Numbered from the stretch's first letter, positions 1 to 11,894 are shown. The stretch is DNA of 64,000 bases from Papaver somniferum (GCF_003573695.1 NC_039367.1:29102442-29166441), one strand, 5' to 3'. Notes: generated by a model from the sequence alone, not told the origin. Numbers and translations are program-made.

Positions 1-1440
1 AGCACCTTCTCCCAACTCTCCACTGAACCTCATGTACTCTGAACTTTGTTATTAACATCAACCCCATAACTGACATCAACAGCTAACATAAGAACCAACT
101 CGAGCTCATCCATTCAACGCCTACTCGAACTGCAGATTCATCTCAAAACCTCATTACAGCTGACCCCATTCATTTGTATACATATAGAGACCCGTCTACG
201 AACTCCGGTTTCCGTCGTTGCTGCTGTAAAGCCATAGGACAATCGCCACCACTGCAGTTCACTTCCAGCAAGTATTCCGCCATAACCCATCATACTCGGT
301 TGGAAGCTTCATTCCATCCCGTCTCGTCAACACTGGTTGCATGGCTCAGCCAACGGAATCACTTGAACACCAACGATCCACAATTACTTAGAAGCCTGAT
401 TTGCATCTCCATTCTATCATGACAACCACTAGTTTGATTCACTGCTTACGTTTCTTCCATGTCTGAGCTCTCTTTGCACTGTATTCTCAATGGAAATCCA
501 GCCACAACTCGAGCTCAAAACTGCAACAGATTGGTGTCCCTTGTTCTTACAGCTCTTGCCTTCGAAAACCCATCTCTGCCTTTCATTATTGGACCCAAAT
601 ACTCGCTGAAATCCATTAATGTTGCTGTCACCAGTACTACCACCAACTCGAGATAATACTGCCATCATTTTCATCTCCATCTCGGTTACAGCATCAATTC
701 CTTCAACTGAATCTTCTCTTAACTCCTTCGCAGTACGAACCACAATACCAACTAGTTATCCTCGCATCACAAGTGCCTTGCCAAATTCCGGCCAAAGCAC
801 AACTTCTATCTCCGGACCATCTGAGAACTCTCCGTCCAACTTTAAGACACACTCCATCACTGACTGCAGCCGTTCAGTCCGTAGATATTCACCCATTTAA
901 CCTACATCTGTTTCTTGTTATATCCAAGCTCAAAAACCGTTGGCAGATAAACACCAACACACAGCACCACCACTCATGTCCACTCTGAACTTTTATGAGC
1001 ATCCTTGTCTTCGAAATCTCAGCTTAGCCTTCTCATACACAGTCCACAACCATGGCAGCAGACACTGTCTCGTCTTCATGCTCAGCATCTACTGTCATGC
1101 ATGAGCTTAACCGCCAAACTCTTTCGTAGCCTCATCTCCTTTGAACAGATGCTGCCATCTAAATTCAGTTCCTTCCCAGACAGATCACAAGCCGCAACTT
1201 CGATTCTTCTCCATCTACCTCCGTTCACATCTGGCAAAGAAGAACAGTTATTTGCTCCCTTGAATCACACTTCTAGGCCTCTGGCAGTGAAATGACTTCC
1301 ATGCTGCTGGTATATAGAAATACCAGGCCAGCTATATTGTCATTTTCGTCGCAAACACCAATTTCTCTTCACATTTGGCTATTTAATTTTGGATGACCGA
1401 ATTCGCATGTACTTTCTATAAAAGCATCAAAATAGTATTA
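1..1440. other. Unassigned sequence, no convincing gene
   Basis: The plus strand is conspicuously rich in C and T and poor in G, with scattered short open frames on both strands (longest about 100 codons at 429-743, minus). None shows a recognisable domain or splice pattern. A short element CAACTCGAG recurs, for example near 96, 508 and 643, which hints at decayed repeat material. The PMD pseudogene to the right ends abruptly at 1441, so this stretch may belong to whatever truncated that gene. I see no terminal repeats. Confidence 0.3.
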
Positions 1441-4098
1441 TTAGCCAATATATCGAGTTCTATCTAATATAAACATGGGTATAAAATGTAGCACAAATGT
1501 GGCTATCAAAAATCCATAGGGATAGAACAAGGGATCGTAGTAGAATGCAACATCATCTATCCTTTGGACTAAACCTTCATTTCTATCATTTCGATACGGA
1601 TCAAATATTACCTCATCCGCATTCAATTTTTCCAAGGAGATTCTCATGTTGATAAGCTGCTGCGGCGGCATATCTTTATCCTGAGCACCCTTAAAACTGT
1701 ATCTTTGTCTTCTTGGCTTATTAGTCGCAATCTTATCATTCACTTTGACGTGAGGGTTGGCTTTTAATAAAGCAGGGAAGTGCTCATATACCCAAACCTA
1801 TGCAAACACAAAGTTTAGAAAGAATCTTATCTTACAAGCATTTTGCAAATAAATATGCATCTGATCAAGTACAACCATTTAGATAATAAAATTACCTGGA
1901 AGAGACATAGATTTCCGTTAACTTGCACAGTGAGTGATCTTTAAGCCTTTGTCAACTCATTGTTCAAGAAGGAAACCACCGCGGTACCCCAAGAATACAT
2001 ATGCATCTGATCAAAGGGATGCAATAGTTGAATATACTTGCAGTTGACCAAGATTTCGGAACTGTCGGGGAAGATACATTTGCCCAGGACATATAGCAAA
2101 TAAGTTGACGCGGTAGCATTGATTCGCACCAAGTCCACCCTTCCTTCCTTATCATAGATTTTCTTAGTCCCAGAAAATATGTCCCTCAACTTCTTCAGAT
2201 TAAACTTCTTGCTTAGATAACCATCCTTCATCACAAGCATAGACTCCGTCTTAATCTGATCCCAACCGAACAAAATTTTGGTCAATTCGAAGATCTTGTC
2301 CCAAGAAATTCCATCATCGTAGCCATCACTGATTGCTTTTCCCTCAAGCTCGAGGCCTAGAATTTATGAGCATCATCGGGAGTTATCGCCATCTCACCGA
2401 ATGGGAATAAAATTGTATCAGTCTCTCCGTAGAACCTCTCAAAGAATGCAGATACGGTAACTCTATCATACTCAACAATCGAACTCTTCACCGCAGGCCA
2501 CAACCCGAAGTTCTTGACAATCGCTTGCACCTCGTCAGATTCATTTTCAAGTGGCCATTTCTTAATCACTGAGCATGAAGCTTGGCGCCTCAAGAGACGG
2601 ATGGCATGCTTGTGATTCTAAATAACAAAAACACAAAATGAAAAGAAATACAAACACTTGAAGCATATTTAAGATAGATACACTTAATAAAAAACAAAGA
2701 CGGATTGAGATTACTTACGACAGTATTTTGGATTTGACATGCCCATGAGTCTTTGCATCTAAAAAGAAGATGTCCACCATCTTCTGGGGTCCCCCGTGGA
2801 GGCTCACCTGGTTTCAGTGTAACCTTAAAGTGAGAGGGAGGCATGTGGGAATCAGATGGTTTAGTGATAACCCTCTTCTTCTTTCCGGTTTTAGTTGTAG
2901 TTGCATCTTTGGTTTGTTGATCATTAGCTTGAGTTTGTTGATTATTACCTGTTTCTTCTCCACTTTCTTCTTCTTCTTTTTCTTCTTCCTCTCTCTCTTC
3001 AACAATTTCATATTCTTTATCCTTATATTTATCTCCATTATTGTTATCACCATCATCATTACCTCATCCAACAGGTGGCATGTCTTGATCACCATCATCA
3101 TCATCATTGTTACCTCCTCTAGCAGCCGGAGTTCTTTCAATATCATCATCATCGTTACCTCTTCTACCAGATGGAATTGATTGGTCTTCATCTGGAGTTT
3201 CATCTGAATCATTTGGATTCGGTGGTAGTTGAAAATCATTCCGTTCACGTATATTGAGCGTTCCCGGCTCAACTAATTCCCCTCGATGTGTTGCAGTCAA
3301 GAGTTTCTCACCAAAACGAGGAGGTATTGAAGGAGGAGTAATACTTTTTTTCTTTCCCTTTGACAACCTGAACAAGAAAAATTAAGAAAAAATTTAAAAC
3401 TCGGCAGGGTCTACATATATAACCAATCTGGCGGAACAATGGTCGGCAATGCCTTGTTCAAATAACCTGCCGGCTAATAACAACTATGAACACATTAGAT
3501 ACAAGGATTTTCCACATAATTAGTCGGCAGGGTCTATAACCAATACAGTTCCGGCTAAAAACACATCCGACAAGGTGGTATTTAAATACCGTTCCGACTT
3601 TATGACTTGAGCATCAGGATACACAAACTATTTTCAAAACAGCCGGAAGGGTAAAAAATTATAAACCACCGACTAAAAAAACAAATATCACTGGAAAGGT
3701 ATTAAGGTTGAATACCTTGCCGACCCTGTAAAATCACTTACATGTATTCATTAGCCGGCAAGATATTCAACCTAAGAGCTTGCCGACTATCTATAAATAT
3801 GAAAAGTCGGAAGGGTCGTGGAACAAACACCTTTCCGGCTAAATAACTGCAAATTCACAAATTCGATTTTTCTGACCTAATTTGACATGCAAACATGAAA
3901 TTGAAGTACTGGAGTGAGTTTAAGTAGGCCCTTACTTTCTTAATCGTGCAATTTCTCCTTTTTCAGCAGCGTTGATTTCTTCTTCTTCAATTTTTTTTTC
4001 TCTTTTTGTTGAACTAATTTTCCAAATCCAGGGTTATATTCATTGCGTTTTCTATTTGCTCCTTTCATACGACTATCCCTCGGGAGTGGTGGCTCCAT
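1441..4098 (-). pseudogene. Plant mobile domain (PMD) pseudogene 1, transposon-borne
   Basis: PMD proteins (PF10536, the MAIN/MAIL1 fold) are found in plant genes and in transposable elements; their biochemical role is unclear. Reading leftwards there is a possible short first exon (ATG at 4098, lysine-rich), then a hydrophilic Asp/Glu-rich linker (3375 to about 2830), then the domain start ending at a GTAAGT donor near 2717. The next exon carries the family hallmark FPFGEMAITPDD (around 2400). It is followed by LFGWDQIKTE and MYSWGTAVVSFL, and after another intron by VWVYEHFPALL and EVIFDPY. Breaks: in-frame TGA at 3064-3066, a one-base deletion near 2361 (HK|LGLELEG), and TAA at 1941-1943. 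The C-terminus is cut at 1441 compared with PMD copy 2, which runs on for over 150 further residues. No transposase is encoded nearby, so this is a non-autonomous or captured gene. Confidence 0.75.
3400..3844. repeat. Array A: short inverted motifs, TAGTCGGCAAGGT type
   Basis: About a dozen copies of a 12-13 bp motif lie in about 445 bp, alternating between forward (AGTCGGCAGGGT, AGTCGGAAGGGT) and reverse (ACCTGCCGGCTAA, CTTGCCGACTA). Neighbouring copies face each other 15-40 bp apart, so each pair could fold into a hairpin. The array sits between the small candidate first exon (about 3935-4098) and the acidic-linker exon of PMD pseudogene 1, that is, in the predicted first intron. It resembles the subterminal binding-site arrays of DNA transposons, but no binding protein can be named. 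Confidence 0.75.
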
Positions 4099-4254
4099 GT
4101 TTGAAGATTAATCGAAATTTTTGAATTGACGAGTTTTCAATGGTGGGGGATGGAGAAGTCGGTAAGTTAGAGGTGGGGGAGAAGAAGAAGAGAAGAAGAT
4201 GAAATGAAAAAATGAAAATTGATTTAGGGTAATAAAAATTATAAATGGTAAGGG

Positions 4255-4330
4255 TTTGTAAGTTCACCCATTAGGACTCCCCCTTATCCCTTAAAAAGAG
4301 TCCACTTAAAATCGAGTATACCCTAATTTG
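4255..4330 (-). repeat. Right terminal region of PMD element 1
   Basis: Read on the minus strand, this stretch (TAAGGGATAAGGGGG, then GAGTCCTAATGGGTGAAC) resembles the left terminus of PMD element 2 at 7061-7130 (AAAAAGGGTATGG, then GAGGCTTAATGGGTCATG). It therefore looks like the right end of the element carrying PMD pseudogene 1. I could not find a matching left end before 1441 or a target-site duplication, so the exact boundary is open. About 300 bp between here and 4625 show nothing else recognisable. Confidence 0.45.
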
Positions 4331-4635
4331 GCCAGGATCTTTATCTGCTTCATCGTGGGATTTCCCCCTCCCACCACACTGTTTTTGTCAGGATACACCA
4401 TGGGATTAAGCCCATGGTTAGTGTAGCAGTCGTGTTTTTCCTTTCAGAAGTTAGAGTGACGTACAATGAAAGATGTATACTAGAGTTTGTTTTTATTTTT
4501 ATTTATTTTTTAATTATTGATTTTTGGATTTTTCGGTTTTTAATTTAGGTTTTGAGTATTTAGCTCCTGTGTTTTCATTAGAATTATGGTTTTTCTATTT
4601 TGGGTGAATAGTTATGGAGGCCAGCAAAAAAAGTC

Positions 4636-6204
4636 TGACGTCATTAGGGGCGCCCGCGAAAGAATTAGGGGGACTTTTTGTTCCCAACCCATAGAAACAG
4701 TTATGGGATGTCTTAATATTTGTACCTAAGTGCCGTTACACAGTGGGTAGTTAGTATAGTGGTAGTATCAACGATTGTTAAAATATAAAACGCTAAATGA
4801 AACTTGTGGCCGTTAGCAATCAGTAGATAGGTGAAGTTCATAAATAACTTCATAAACTGCCTATTACTCTGACCCAATCTCGAAATTTTTGCCAACTTAT
4901 TAATCGGGCGTTTGGTGAAGTTCGTATACTATCGATTATTTTAGTTCCCAAATTCGAAAAAAAATAGAGATTTTGGCAAAAACAAAATTTGGGGCAACTT
5001 CATAATCGGAGGTTACGTTAACTTATTAACCTGCCGATTATTGTAGTTCCCAAATTCGAAAAATTAGAGATTTCGGCAAAAACAAAATTTGGGCCAACTT
5101 TATAATCGGAAGTTAGTAAATATCACGAGTCTACCGATTGTGAAAATAGAGAAATGCAAAATTCCACTAGTTTTTGAAAATTTTGAATTTGGGGCTACTA
5201 GCACAATCGGTAGATAATGAACATCATGAGACTACCGATTGTACAATTGGTAGATAAAAAATATCATGAGTCTACCGATTGTTTAAATAGAAAAATGAAA
5301 AATTCCACTAGTTTTTGAAAATTTTGAATTTGGGGCTACTAGCACAATCGGTAGATAATGAAAATCACGAGACTACTGGTTGTACAATCGATAGATAATA
5401 AAAATAATGAGTCTACCGATTGTGCAAATAGAAAAATGCAAAATTCCACTAGTTTTTGAAATTTTTGATTTTGGGGCTACTAGAACAATCGGTAGATAAA
5501 AAAACATTACCAAAACTACCGATTGTGAAAATAGAAAAATGCAAAATTCCATTGGTTTTTGAAAATTTTGAATTTGGGCTACTGCCGCAATCGGTAGATA
5601 ATAAACATCACGAGTCTATCGATTGTGAAAATAGAGAAACTCAAAATTCCATTGGTTTTTGAAAATTTTGAATTTGGAACTACTAGCACAATCGATAGAT
5701 AATGAACAACCCGAGACTATCGATTGTACAATCGGTAGATAATAAACATCACGAGTCTATCGATTGTGCATATCTATTTGTACAGAAAGGTATAATGGTT
5801 GATAAAGTACTTTATTATCTACAGATTCTGGGACGTTAATGGTGCTGAATGCATTTAATCGTCTCTTTAATCAGTATTGAACTTTGAACATGATATTTTT
5901 CATGATGTTTCTTACCTTCTTCTTCATACCCATCCATGTTTGTTGTTGAATTAAGAAAAAATTATATTCTCCAGCATTTTTTTTTCTTTCTTCTACTCTA
6001 AAATCTTAAAACTACAAAACTAAAACAATTTTCCTTTATATAATTTAAACTACCGATTGTAAATTAAACTACCGATTGTTAAGGGTAGAATCGATATTAT
6101 GAAAAATGAAAGATAAGGGGTGGCTTCATTTTAGGTTTGGGTGATCCTATTTTGTTTTATTAGTCTCCCCAAATTCTTTCAAGGTCATCCCTAATTGCGT
6201 CACG
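4636..6204. mobile_element. Non-autonomous MULE-like element with internal hairpin array
   Basis: The left end reads TGACGTCATTAGGG and the right end, reverse complemented, CGTGACGCAATTAGGG. Similarity continues inwards through GAAAGAATTAGGGGGAC on the left and GAAAGAATTTGGGGAGAC on the right, giving imperfect terminal inverted repeats of about 60 bp. Flanks AAAAAAAGTC (4626-4635) and AAAAAAAGAC (6205-6214) match at 9 of 10 positions, as expected for a 9-10 bp Mutator-superfamily target duplication. No gene is visible in its 1.57 kb. The interior is mostly tandem and palindromic repeats (array B). It is about the size of a miniature or deletion-derived element. Confidence 0.75.
4930..5775. 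repeat. Array B: tandem units with ACAATCGGTAGAT palindromes
   Basis: A unit containing AAAATGCAAAATTCCACTAG begins near 5153, 5294, 5435, 5538 and 5638, giving periods of 141, 141, 103 and 100 bp. The 38-41 bp difference equals one extra hairpin cassette, ACAATCGGTAGAT, a spacer of about 12 bp, then TCTACCGATTGT. Positions 5232-5253 form a perfect 22-bp palindrome centred on TGTACA where two cassettes abut. A related but different unit (AGTTCCCAAATTCG) repeats at about 4945 and 5045. Two further single motifs (ACTACCGATTGT) lie at about 6049-6080. Confidence 0.85.
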
Positions 6205-6214
6205 AAAAAAAGAC

Positions 6215-7045
6215 AGAAGACACAAGGAAAAAGTGCGAAAGATTTTTGTCTTGGCCTAACATAGGTGATGGGTGATTTTTTTCCAAGACAAAAATCCTTT
6301 TATGCTTCGTATATCTCCATTTCTATGGTGACAGGATCGCAGGAGGTTTACGCCAGCACGCATAAGCAGGCGGATCTGGATATTAATTTGTGGTTCTGTG
6401 AGGACTGGGTTGTATGGAATCGGACGCGGACACGACACGACGCTGAGGCGGACACAACCAAATACTGAAAATACTAGGACGCGGACACGTATATATAAAT
6501 ATAAAATATTATAAATGTATGCAAGTATAAATTTCATGTACAGAAAAATAAATAATATGTAAATATTAAGCAAATCTAAACTAGGATGTGATTAACCTTA
6601 ATAAATTCAAAATATGTACAATTAATATCATGCAATGTTTGGGCGTCAGGGTAATGATTTTCAGGTTGCTGGTTCGAAACTCTTCACCAACAATTATTTT
6701 TGAGTGATTAAAATGTGCGTCCAACAGCTGAATACGCGTTCCTAGTATCCAGCTCGCGTCCAGCACCGAAATCACATGGAACGCGCACGTGCTGCGTCTG
6801 ACACGCGTCAAGTCCGCGTCGTAGGTGCGTCCCGTATCTCCTGTGCGTCGTCCCGTATCTCCTGTGCGTCAGACGCGGACATTTCATGAAAACCCGCGCG
6901 TCCGTGCATCCAATGTGAGGATAACTTTGACCTTCATATTAGTAGAAAGGTCATGTTCATGCTTCCAGGGGAACAAACATATGGCCCACTGGACGAAGTT
7001 GAAAAGTATTAAAGCTAAATCCTTCCTCCAAGTCAAAAAAAAGTA
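6215..7045. other. Gap between two MULE-like elements, with GCGTC-rich island
   Basis: No gene is evident. From about 6415 to 6930 the sequence is dense in GCGTC/GACGC words, for example GACGCGGACACG near 6423 and ACACGCGTCAAG near 6800. A short tandem duplication of CCCGTATCTCCTGTGCGTC lies near 6829-6865. This CpG-rich block is unlike its AT-rich surroundings and may be a remnant of another repeat family. Confidence 0.4.
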
Positions 7046-7434
7046 TAACTGTATTATTGGGGCTTAAAAAGGGTATGGTTTTTTGAGGCTTAATGGGTCA
7101 TGAAATTATAACCCCTTATCTATCCTCTTTCGTAATGTTCTACCCTTAATTTGATTAGTAATAATTAAATTGATTAAGCTAACTAATCAGACTTAGTGAA
7201 TCAATTAGACTAATCGAATCATTAATATTTTGCAAATTAAAACTTAATTCTTTTTTTGAGTTTTGAAGAAGGAAAAATGGTGATTTTAGTGAAATTTTTT
7301 TGAAAAAATTTGAAGAAAAATGATGAAACCCTTCATCACAAAACTCAAGATAACCTTATAATCAACTCCCAACATCAATTTTATCAATTCAAATCCGTCA
7401 AAAATCTGAAAAAAAAAATATGGAATTTTTGCTG

Positions 7435-8875
7435 TTACGGCTTGGTAAATGTGTCGACCCAGCCGTAAATACGACTACACGGTTGGGATATTAGAAACTC
7501 CCAGCCGTAAACACACACAACGGATGGAAAGTTAAAAACTTCTGGACGTTATGCTTGCCAGAATAATCTGAGTCTGTATTACGGCTGGGTTTAACATGAA
7601 TTCTTATTAGATTTAGAATTAATAATACTTTCATTAACTAGACCACAATAAAACTCATTACATGCTTAATATATCCCCATTATAAAATCGGTTTTAATAA
7701 CATCCCTTTCGATGTATCAAGAAATCTTTGATGATGGTCATTTGAGCTTCGAAGTTGAAATTATAACCTTTCCATTTTCTCCATTCCTTGTTAGCTTGAG
7801 CTACGACTTCTTCATCAGTCTCACCTCTAAGTCGAAGTTGCTTGCACATATGAAGTAAAGCCATATACTCTTCCACTTTTTTGCATATGTTTGAGAATCG
7901 AAGATACAATTCAATCCCATCGTGGTTGTTAGTGTTACATGTTTCACTACAAATTTTTTAAAAAATCTTACTCCAATAAGATTGACTTGGTACACCATCA
8001 TTCCTTCGTTCTTCTCCTTTCTTTGGATAGCATAACACAAAATTTTGGGAAAGAGATAAGTCTTCATCCAAAGTAAAGTCGGGTTTATCCTTTGAGTACA
8101 TTGTATTGAGTTTGTATGAGTTTTAGTAGAGATTATTAGTGTAGAAGGTGTGATTTTGATTTGGAATTGGTGGTTATATGGATATGGAGTTATTTCAAGT
8201 TTAAATAAGTGGTTGAAAATCTAGAACCTTCTATAGATCAGTCTTCAAACGGATCTATTTTTCAAAATTCAAAAAACTAGCCGATTTGATGTGGTACAAA
8301 AGGAAATTATAGGAAGTTACGGATAGAAAATCGCTAGGTCTACCAAGCCGTAATTCTGTATAACCTGCAGAGTTTGTGGTATGTCAGATTTTCGGCTGGG
8401 ATTCCTGACCGTAAAGAAGATTTATTATTTTATGTCAGAATCATGGCTGGAACTCCCGCGAAAACATATTACGGCCTGATATGTAGCCGTAACCAGGAGC
8501 CATTTTTTTTGGGGTTACCAAAGTAATATACGGCTAGGACATTCTTAACCGTAAGTGCTTTACGGACGGTTTTCCGAACCTTTGATCTTATTACGTTCAT
8601 GAACTAGAAAGGTCGACCAAGCCGTAAACTAATTTACGGTTTGTATTCCTAACCGTAAGCTCGATACACGGCCAGGATATATAGCCGTATGTATGACTCA
8701 TTTTATTTTGTGTGATCAGAGTTTAAAAAGGCTAGGTTTTTCCCAACCGTTTCTTGATTTACGGCCGGGAGTTTCTAACTGTTTTCTTGTTTATGGCTGT
8801 GAAAGTTTATTTGACAAAAATTATATACATTTTCGGCTAGGTTATGTGAAGCATCGACCTAGCCGAAAGTGCACA
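7435..8875. repeat. Array C1: TTACGGCTGGGA motifs in both orientations
   Basis: About two dozen 10-12 bp copies (TTACGGCTGGG, CCCAGCCGTAA and variants such as ACGGCTAGGA and AACCGTAAG) lie at 7435-7590 and 8270-8875. They occur mainly as facing pairs 8-16 bp apart, for example ACGGTTGGGA and TCCCAGCCGT near 7480-7510. The sequence between these two sub-blocks (7600-8260) contains a short minus-strand open frame (7694-7909) with no recognisable domain. The same motif fills array C2 on the other side of the PMD gene. Confidence 0.8.
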
Positions 8876-9068
8876 AAAAACTCAACAATATTAATTTTTT
8901 CCTCACTTTTCTTATATTAGACAAATGTAAATACTAACATTCTTTCATACATGCAAACCTCCAAATCCATAACCAAACAACGAAAACAGTAAATAGCCAA
9001 AGTCTAAGATAATAAAAAAGATAAAAAAATCCATGAAGTAAAATCCTAAAAAGCGAGTAAATAGTCAT

Positions 9069-11838
9069 TCATTCACTTGATTCCTCCTCCTCCGAAGACG
9101 TGCGTAAAAAAGTATCCAAACCGTCGTCCTCTTTCTCCTGTTCAACAACTTGTTCTACCACTCTAGCCTTTTTACCTCCTTTTCCCCTGCCAACTTGAGT
9201 TGAAGTCTTTTTACCTCCACCACGTCCACCTCGATCACTTGTTCCAGCTCGGTCTCCTTTTTCACCTTGATCACGGCCACCTTTTTCACCTCCACCTTGA
9301 CTGCCTCGACCGCCTCGACCTCCTTTTCCTTGATTTGATTGAGATTGCTCACCGGAGGGAGTATCCGGGTCGTCGCTAGAAGAAGGGGACCTAACCCTCT
9401 TATGTCTCCTTGATCGGTCTTCTTCATAAGCATATATACCTGATTTCTCAGGAATTATTATGCCTTTAACTCGATTCCGGAGTAATCTTTGTTCAGGACC
9501 GTCAACTTCTCACCCAAATCAATCATACGGATCATGTCCTTGACCACCCAATTAACTCGTTCAACCTATTTTTTCATATCAAATACACATACTGTAATTA
9601 TTCATAGATAATTAACAAAAACAAACATATAAAAACATAATTAATAGTATACGTACCACCATCTTCTCTCATCTTCTTCATTGATTGATTCCTTTGATTT
9701 TGAACTCTATTTCTCTGCCTTCTTCAAATATGTATGCGTCTCCGGATCCAAATTTTCCACATAAGGATGAGACCACTCTTGATACCATTCCATGTAATTC
9801 GCATTCGCTTCGGATATCCCATGAGAAGCTTGAAGCGCTCTTCTACTACTTTGGGTTTCTCTTTCGGAAAGAGCATTCCAATGATCGATAAACGGTCTTG
9901 GTTCATAATGCAATTTGACATGTTTGTCCTTAAACAGGGAGTTGGCTACGCTCAATCTAAAACGAGAGTCTTCAGGTACAATTTTCTGGACAATACCAAT
10001 TTGGCGGAGCGTTCTACGAGGATCCAAAATGATGAACCCAGATGAATGAAACAAAGGTCCCACATAGGTCGTCACATTAGAAAAATCTCTATCACCAACT
10101 TCCTCATCTCCATCCTCATCAAGTTTCAAATATGGATCAAACACCATATCATCAATTGTCAAAGAATCTAACGTTTTCCTCATTTCCGTCTCTTTAGCCT
10201 TGTGTTGGGTCCCTCCAAAGGGGTATCTTCCTCCTGTAGGTTTCTCTAGAGGCCATTTTGTATCCCGAGCAGGCCTGAAGGATTTAAAATGGTCGTAAAC
10301 CCATGACTACGGGAAAAAAAGTATCGAATATAAATAAGATATTACACACAAACCAATATATAAAAGTAAAATAAATAAACATTTGTTATGTTAACACAAA
10401 ATGATACCTAGATAAGAGCAACACATCCCGTAATTTGTGTTTCGTTCCACCTAGTAGCTTTGCAAAGACTTTCCATCGCACTGGCAAGTAGGGCGGTGGC
10501 CCACGAGTACCTGGGTACCTCGTTTGTTTCCCGATCGAGACTGAGAGTCTTCAACCACTGCAAATAACAAGCATTTACCTTGTTTTCTGATAAAACGGGA
10601 AAGAAGACGGTCCCAAGAGCGTGTAAAAAATAAGTTATAGACGTATGTCTAGCTCTTTCTGCGTCCATCACGATCTCTCCACTATCAGTCTTGCGAGCAG
10701 ATTCCTCAAACTTCTCCCTTGAAATACCAAGGTTAATATTCTTTGACATGTTAACTGTTTCACGACGTTCACCCAGTAGTTTAAATTCCCTTTTAGCTCT
10801 AGGCGCGACTCCATAACCTATCTCAAACTCTTCTTCCGCTTCATCTTTGCCCCATCCAAGACAGTCTTTTGCCAAGACATAAAGCTCATCAAAAGGAACA
10901 GAATTGTTGAAACCCTCAAACACATCTTTTCCTTCCAAAGCAAGACCGGTGATTTCCTTTGCATCATCCAAAGTCATAGTCATCTCGCCGAATGAGAGTA
11001 GAAAAGTCATAGTATCGGGCTAGAATCTTTCTCTAAAATCACAAACTTTCACAACATCATACGTCTTTTGCAAAGCCTCGATTCCAGACCATAACCCCAA
11101 ATATTTTACCAAAGCTACCACATCTGGATGCTCTCTCTCAAACGGACAAAACTTTCCTTGTTGGTGCTTTAGTTCAGGGACCGGTTTATTCGGGAACTAC
11201 AAAAAAAATAATTGTTTGTATATATACATAATTTGATTTATTACCTTTGTGCCATAAATCCTTGCAGCCCATGAAGACAAGTAACCAATCAAGACGGAAC
11301 TATCTATTGGCACACCCCAAGGTCTCCTATTCCTCTTGGGAGGTAAAGGCACCATAGCATCAATTATTTGTCTTGCCGTTTCTTTTGGTGGATACTTCTT
11401 ATTTCCCTCATTCTTGTCCTCCTCAACTACATATTTACCTTTATCAATAGCAGCACCATTAGAAGTGCCAACTTCAGTCCCTCCAGTAAAAACAAGTACA
11501 CCTTCACTTCCTCCAGCAACTCCAACTTCAGTTCCTCTAGTAACAAGTACACCTTCACTCCCTCCAGCAACTCCAACTTCACTTTCTCCCCCAACTCCAA
11601 CTTCAGTCCCTCAAGTAACAGCAACTCCAACCTCACTTCCTCCACCAAATCCAACTTCACTTCCTCCACCAACTAAAACTTGACTACCTAAAGCAGTTCC
11701 AGCTGCAACTCCATCTCTTCCACCTTCACTTTCTCCACCAGTCACAACTCCACTTGCATTCCTTACATTTGCACCCAATGGTTTTAAGTGACGAGGTTGC
11801 GGAGTCGGATCACTAAGAGGTGTTACTTCTTGTGACAT
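9069..11838 (-). pseudogene. Plant mobile domain (PMD) pseudogene 2, transposon-borne
   Basis: The coding order on the minus strand is as follows. ATG at 11838 starts a Ser/Thr/Pro region and a Gly-Ser-Glu-Val repeat block, and the exon ends at a GTAATA donor (11245). Exon 11196-10408 holds the PMD core: LVKYLGLWSG, SFGEMTMTLDDA, GLALEGKDV, PRYSWATALLA and TGCVALI. An exon from 10306 has WVYDHF, ARDTKWPLEK and MVFDPYLK. A final region to a TGA at 9069 encodes a Gly/Arg-rich tail (GGRGGRGSQGGG) and an acidic end. Breaks: TGA at 11609-11611, TAG at 11020-11022, TAG at the exon edge 10408-10410, TAG at 9707-9709 and a one-base shift near 9510 (LGEKL|GPEQRLL). Several fit C-to-T changes at CGA or CAG. 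The RGG-like tail is not seen in the surviving part of copy 1. Confidence 0.75.
11427..11720 (-). repeat. Minisatellite coding Gly-Ser-Glu-Val repeats in PMD 2
   Basis: Degenerate 18-bp units, read on the minus strand as GGAGGAAGTGAAGTTGGA and variants, alternate with GGTACTGAAGTTGGAG-like units and encode repeats such as GGSEVGV and GGTEVGV. The block lies inside the N-terminal linker of PMD pseudogene 2. The in-frame TGA at 11609-11611 stands where other repeat units have an arginine or glycine codon. Confidence 0.7.
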
Positions 11839-11894
11839 TTTCTTCTTATTTTCTTTTGCTCTGTTCAAAGACAAACAATGCAAAAACCAAAAGA

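Noticed and set aside
2770..3272. Long open frames at 2770-3180 (plus) and 2814-3272 (minus, MMM/KKK-rich)
   Set aside because: Shadow frames of the acidic-linker exon of PMD pseudogene 1, created by GAT/GAA repeats.
4400..4430. CACTA transposon terminus (TTAGTG near 4418-4425, CACTAACATG near 13033)
   Set aside because: The two sites do not pair as inverted ends in a sensible orientation and have no 3-bp duplications. The Mutator-type ends with 9-10 bp duplications explain the region better.
3400..8875. A CRISPR-like reading of the short repeated motifs
   Set aside because: Motifs alternate in orientation, spacing is irregular and there are no constant-length spacers or cas genes. The sequence is plant nuclear DNA.
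9155..9433. 92-codon minus-strand frame rich in VEVK
   Set aside because: Wrong frame of the Gly/Arg-rich PMD 2 tail. The correct frame has sensible composition and ends at TGA 9069-9071.
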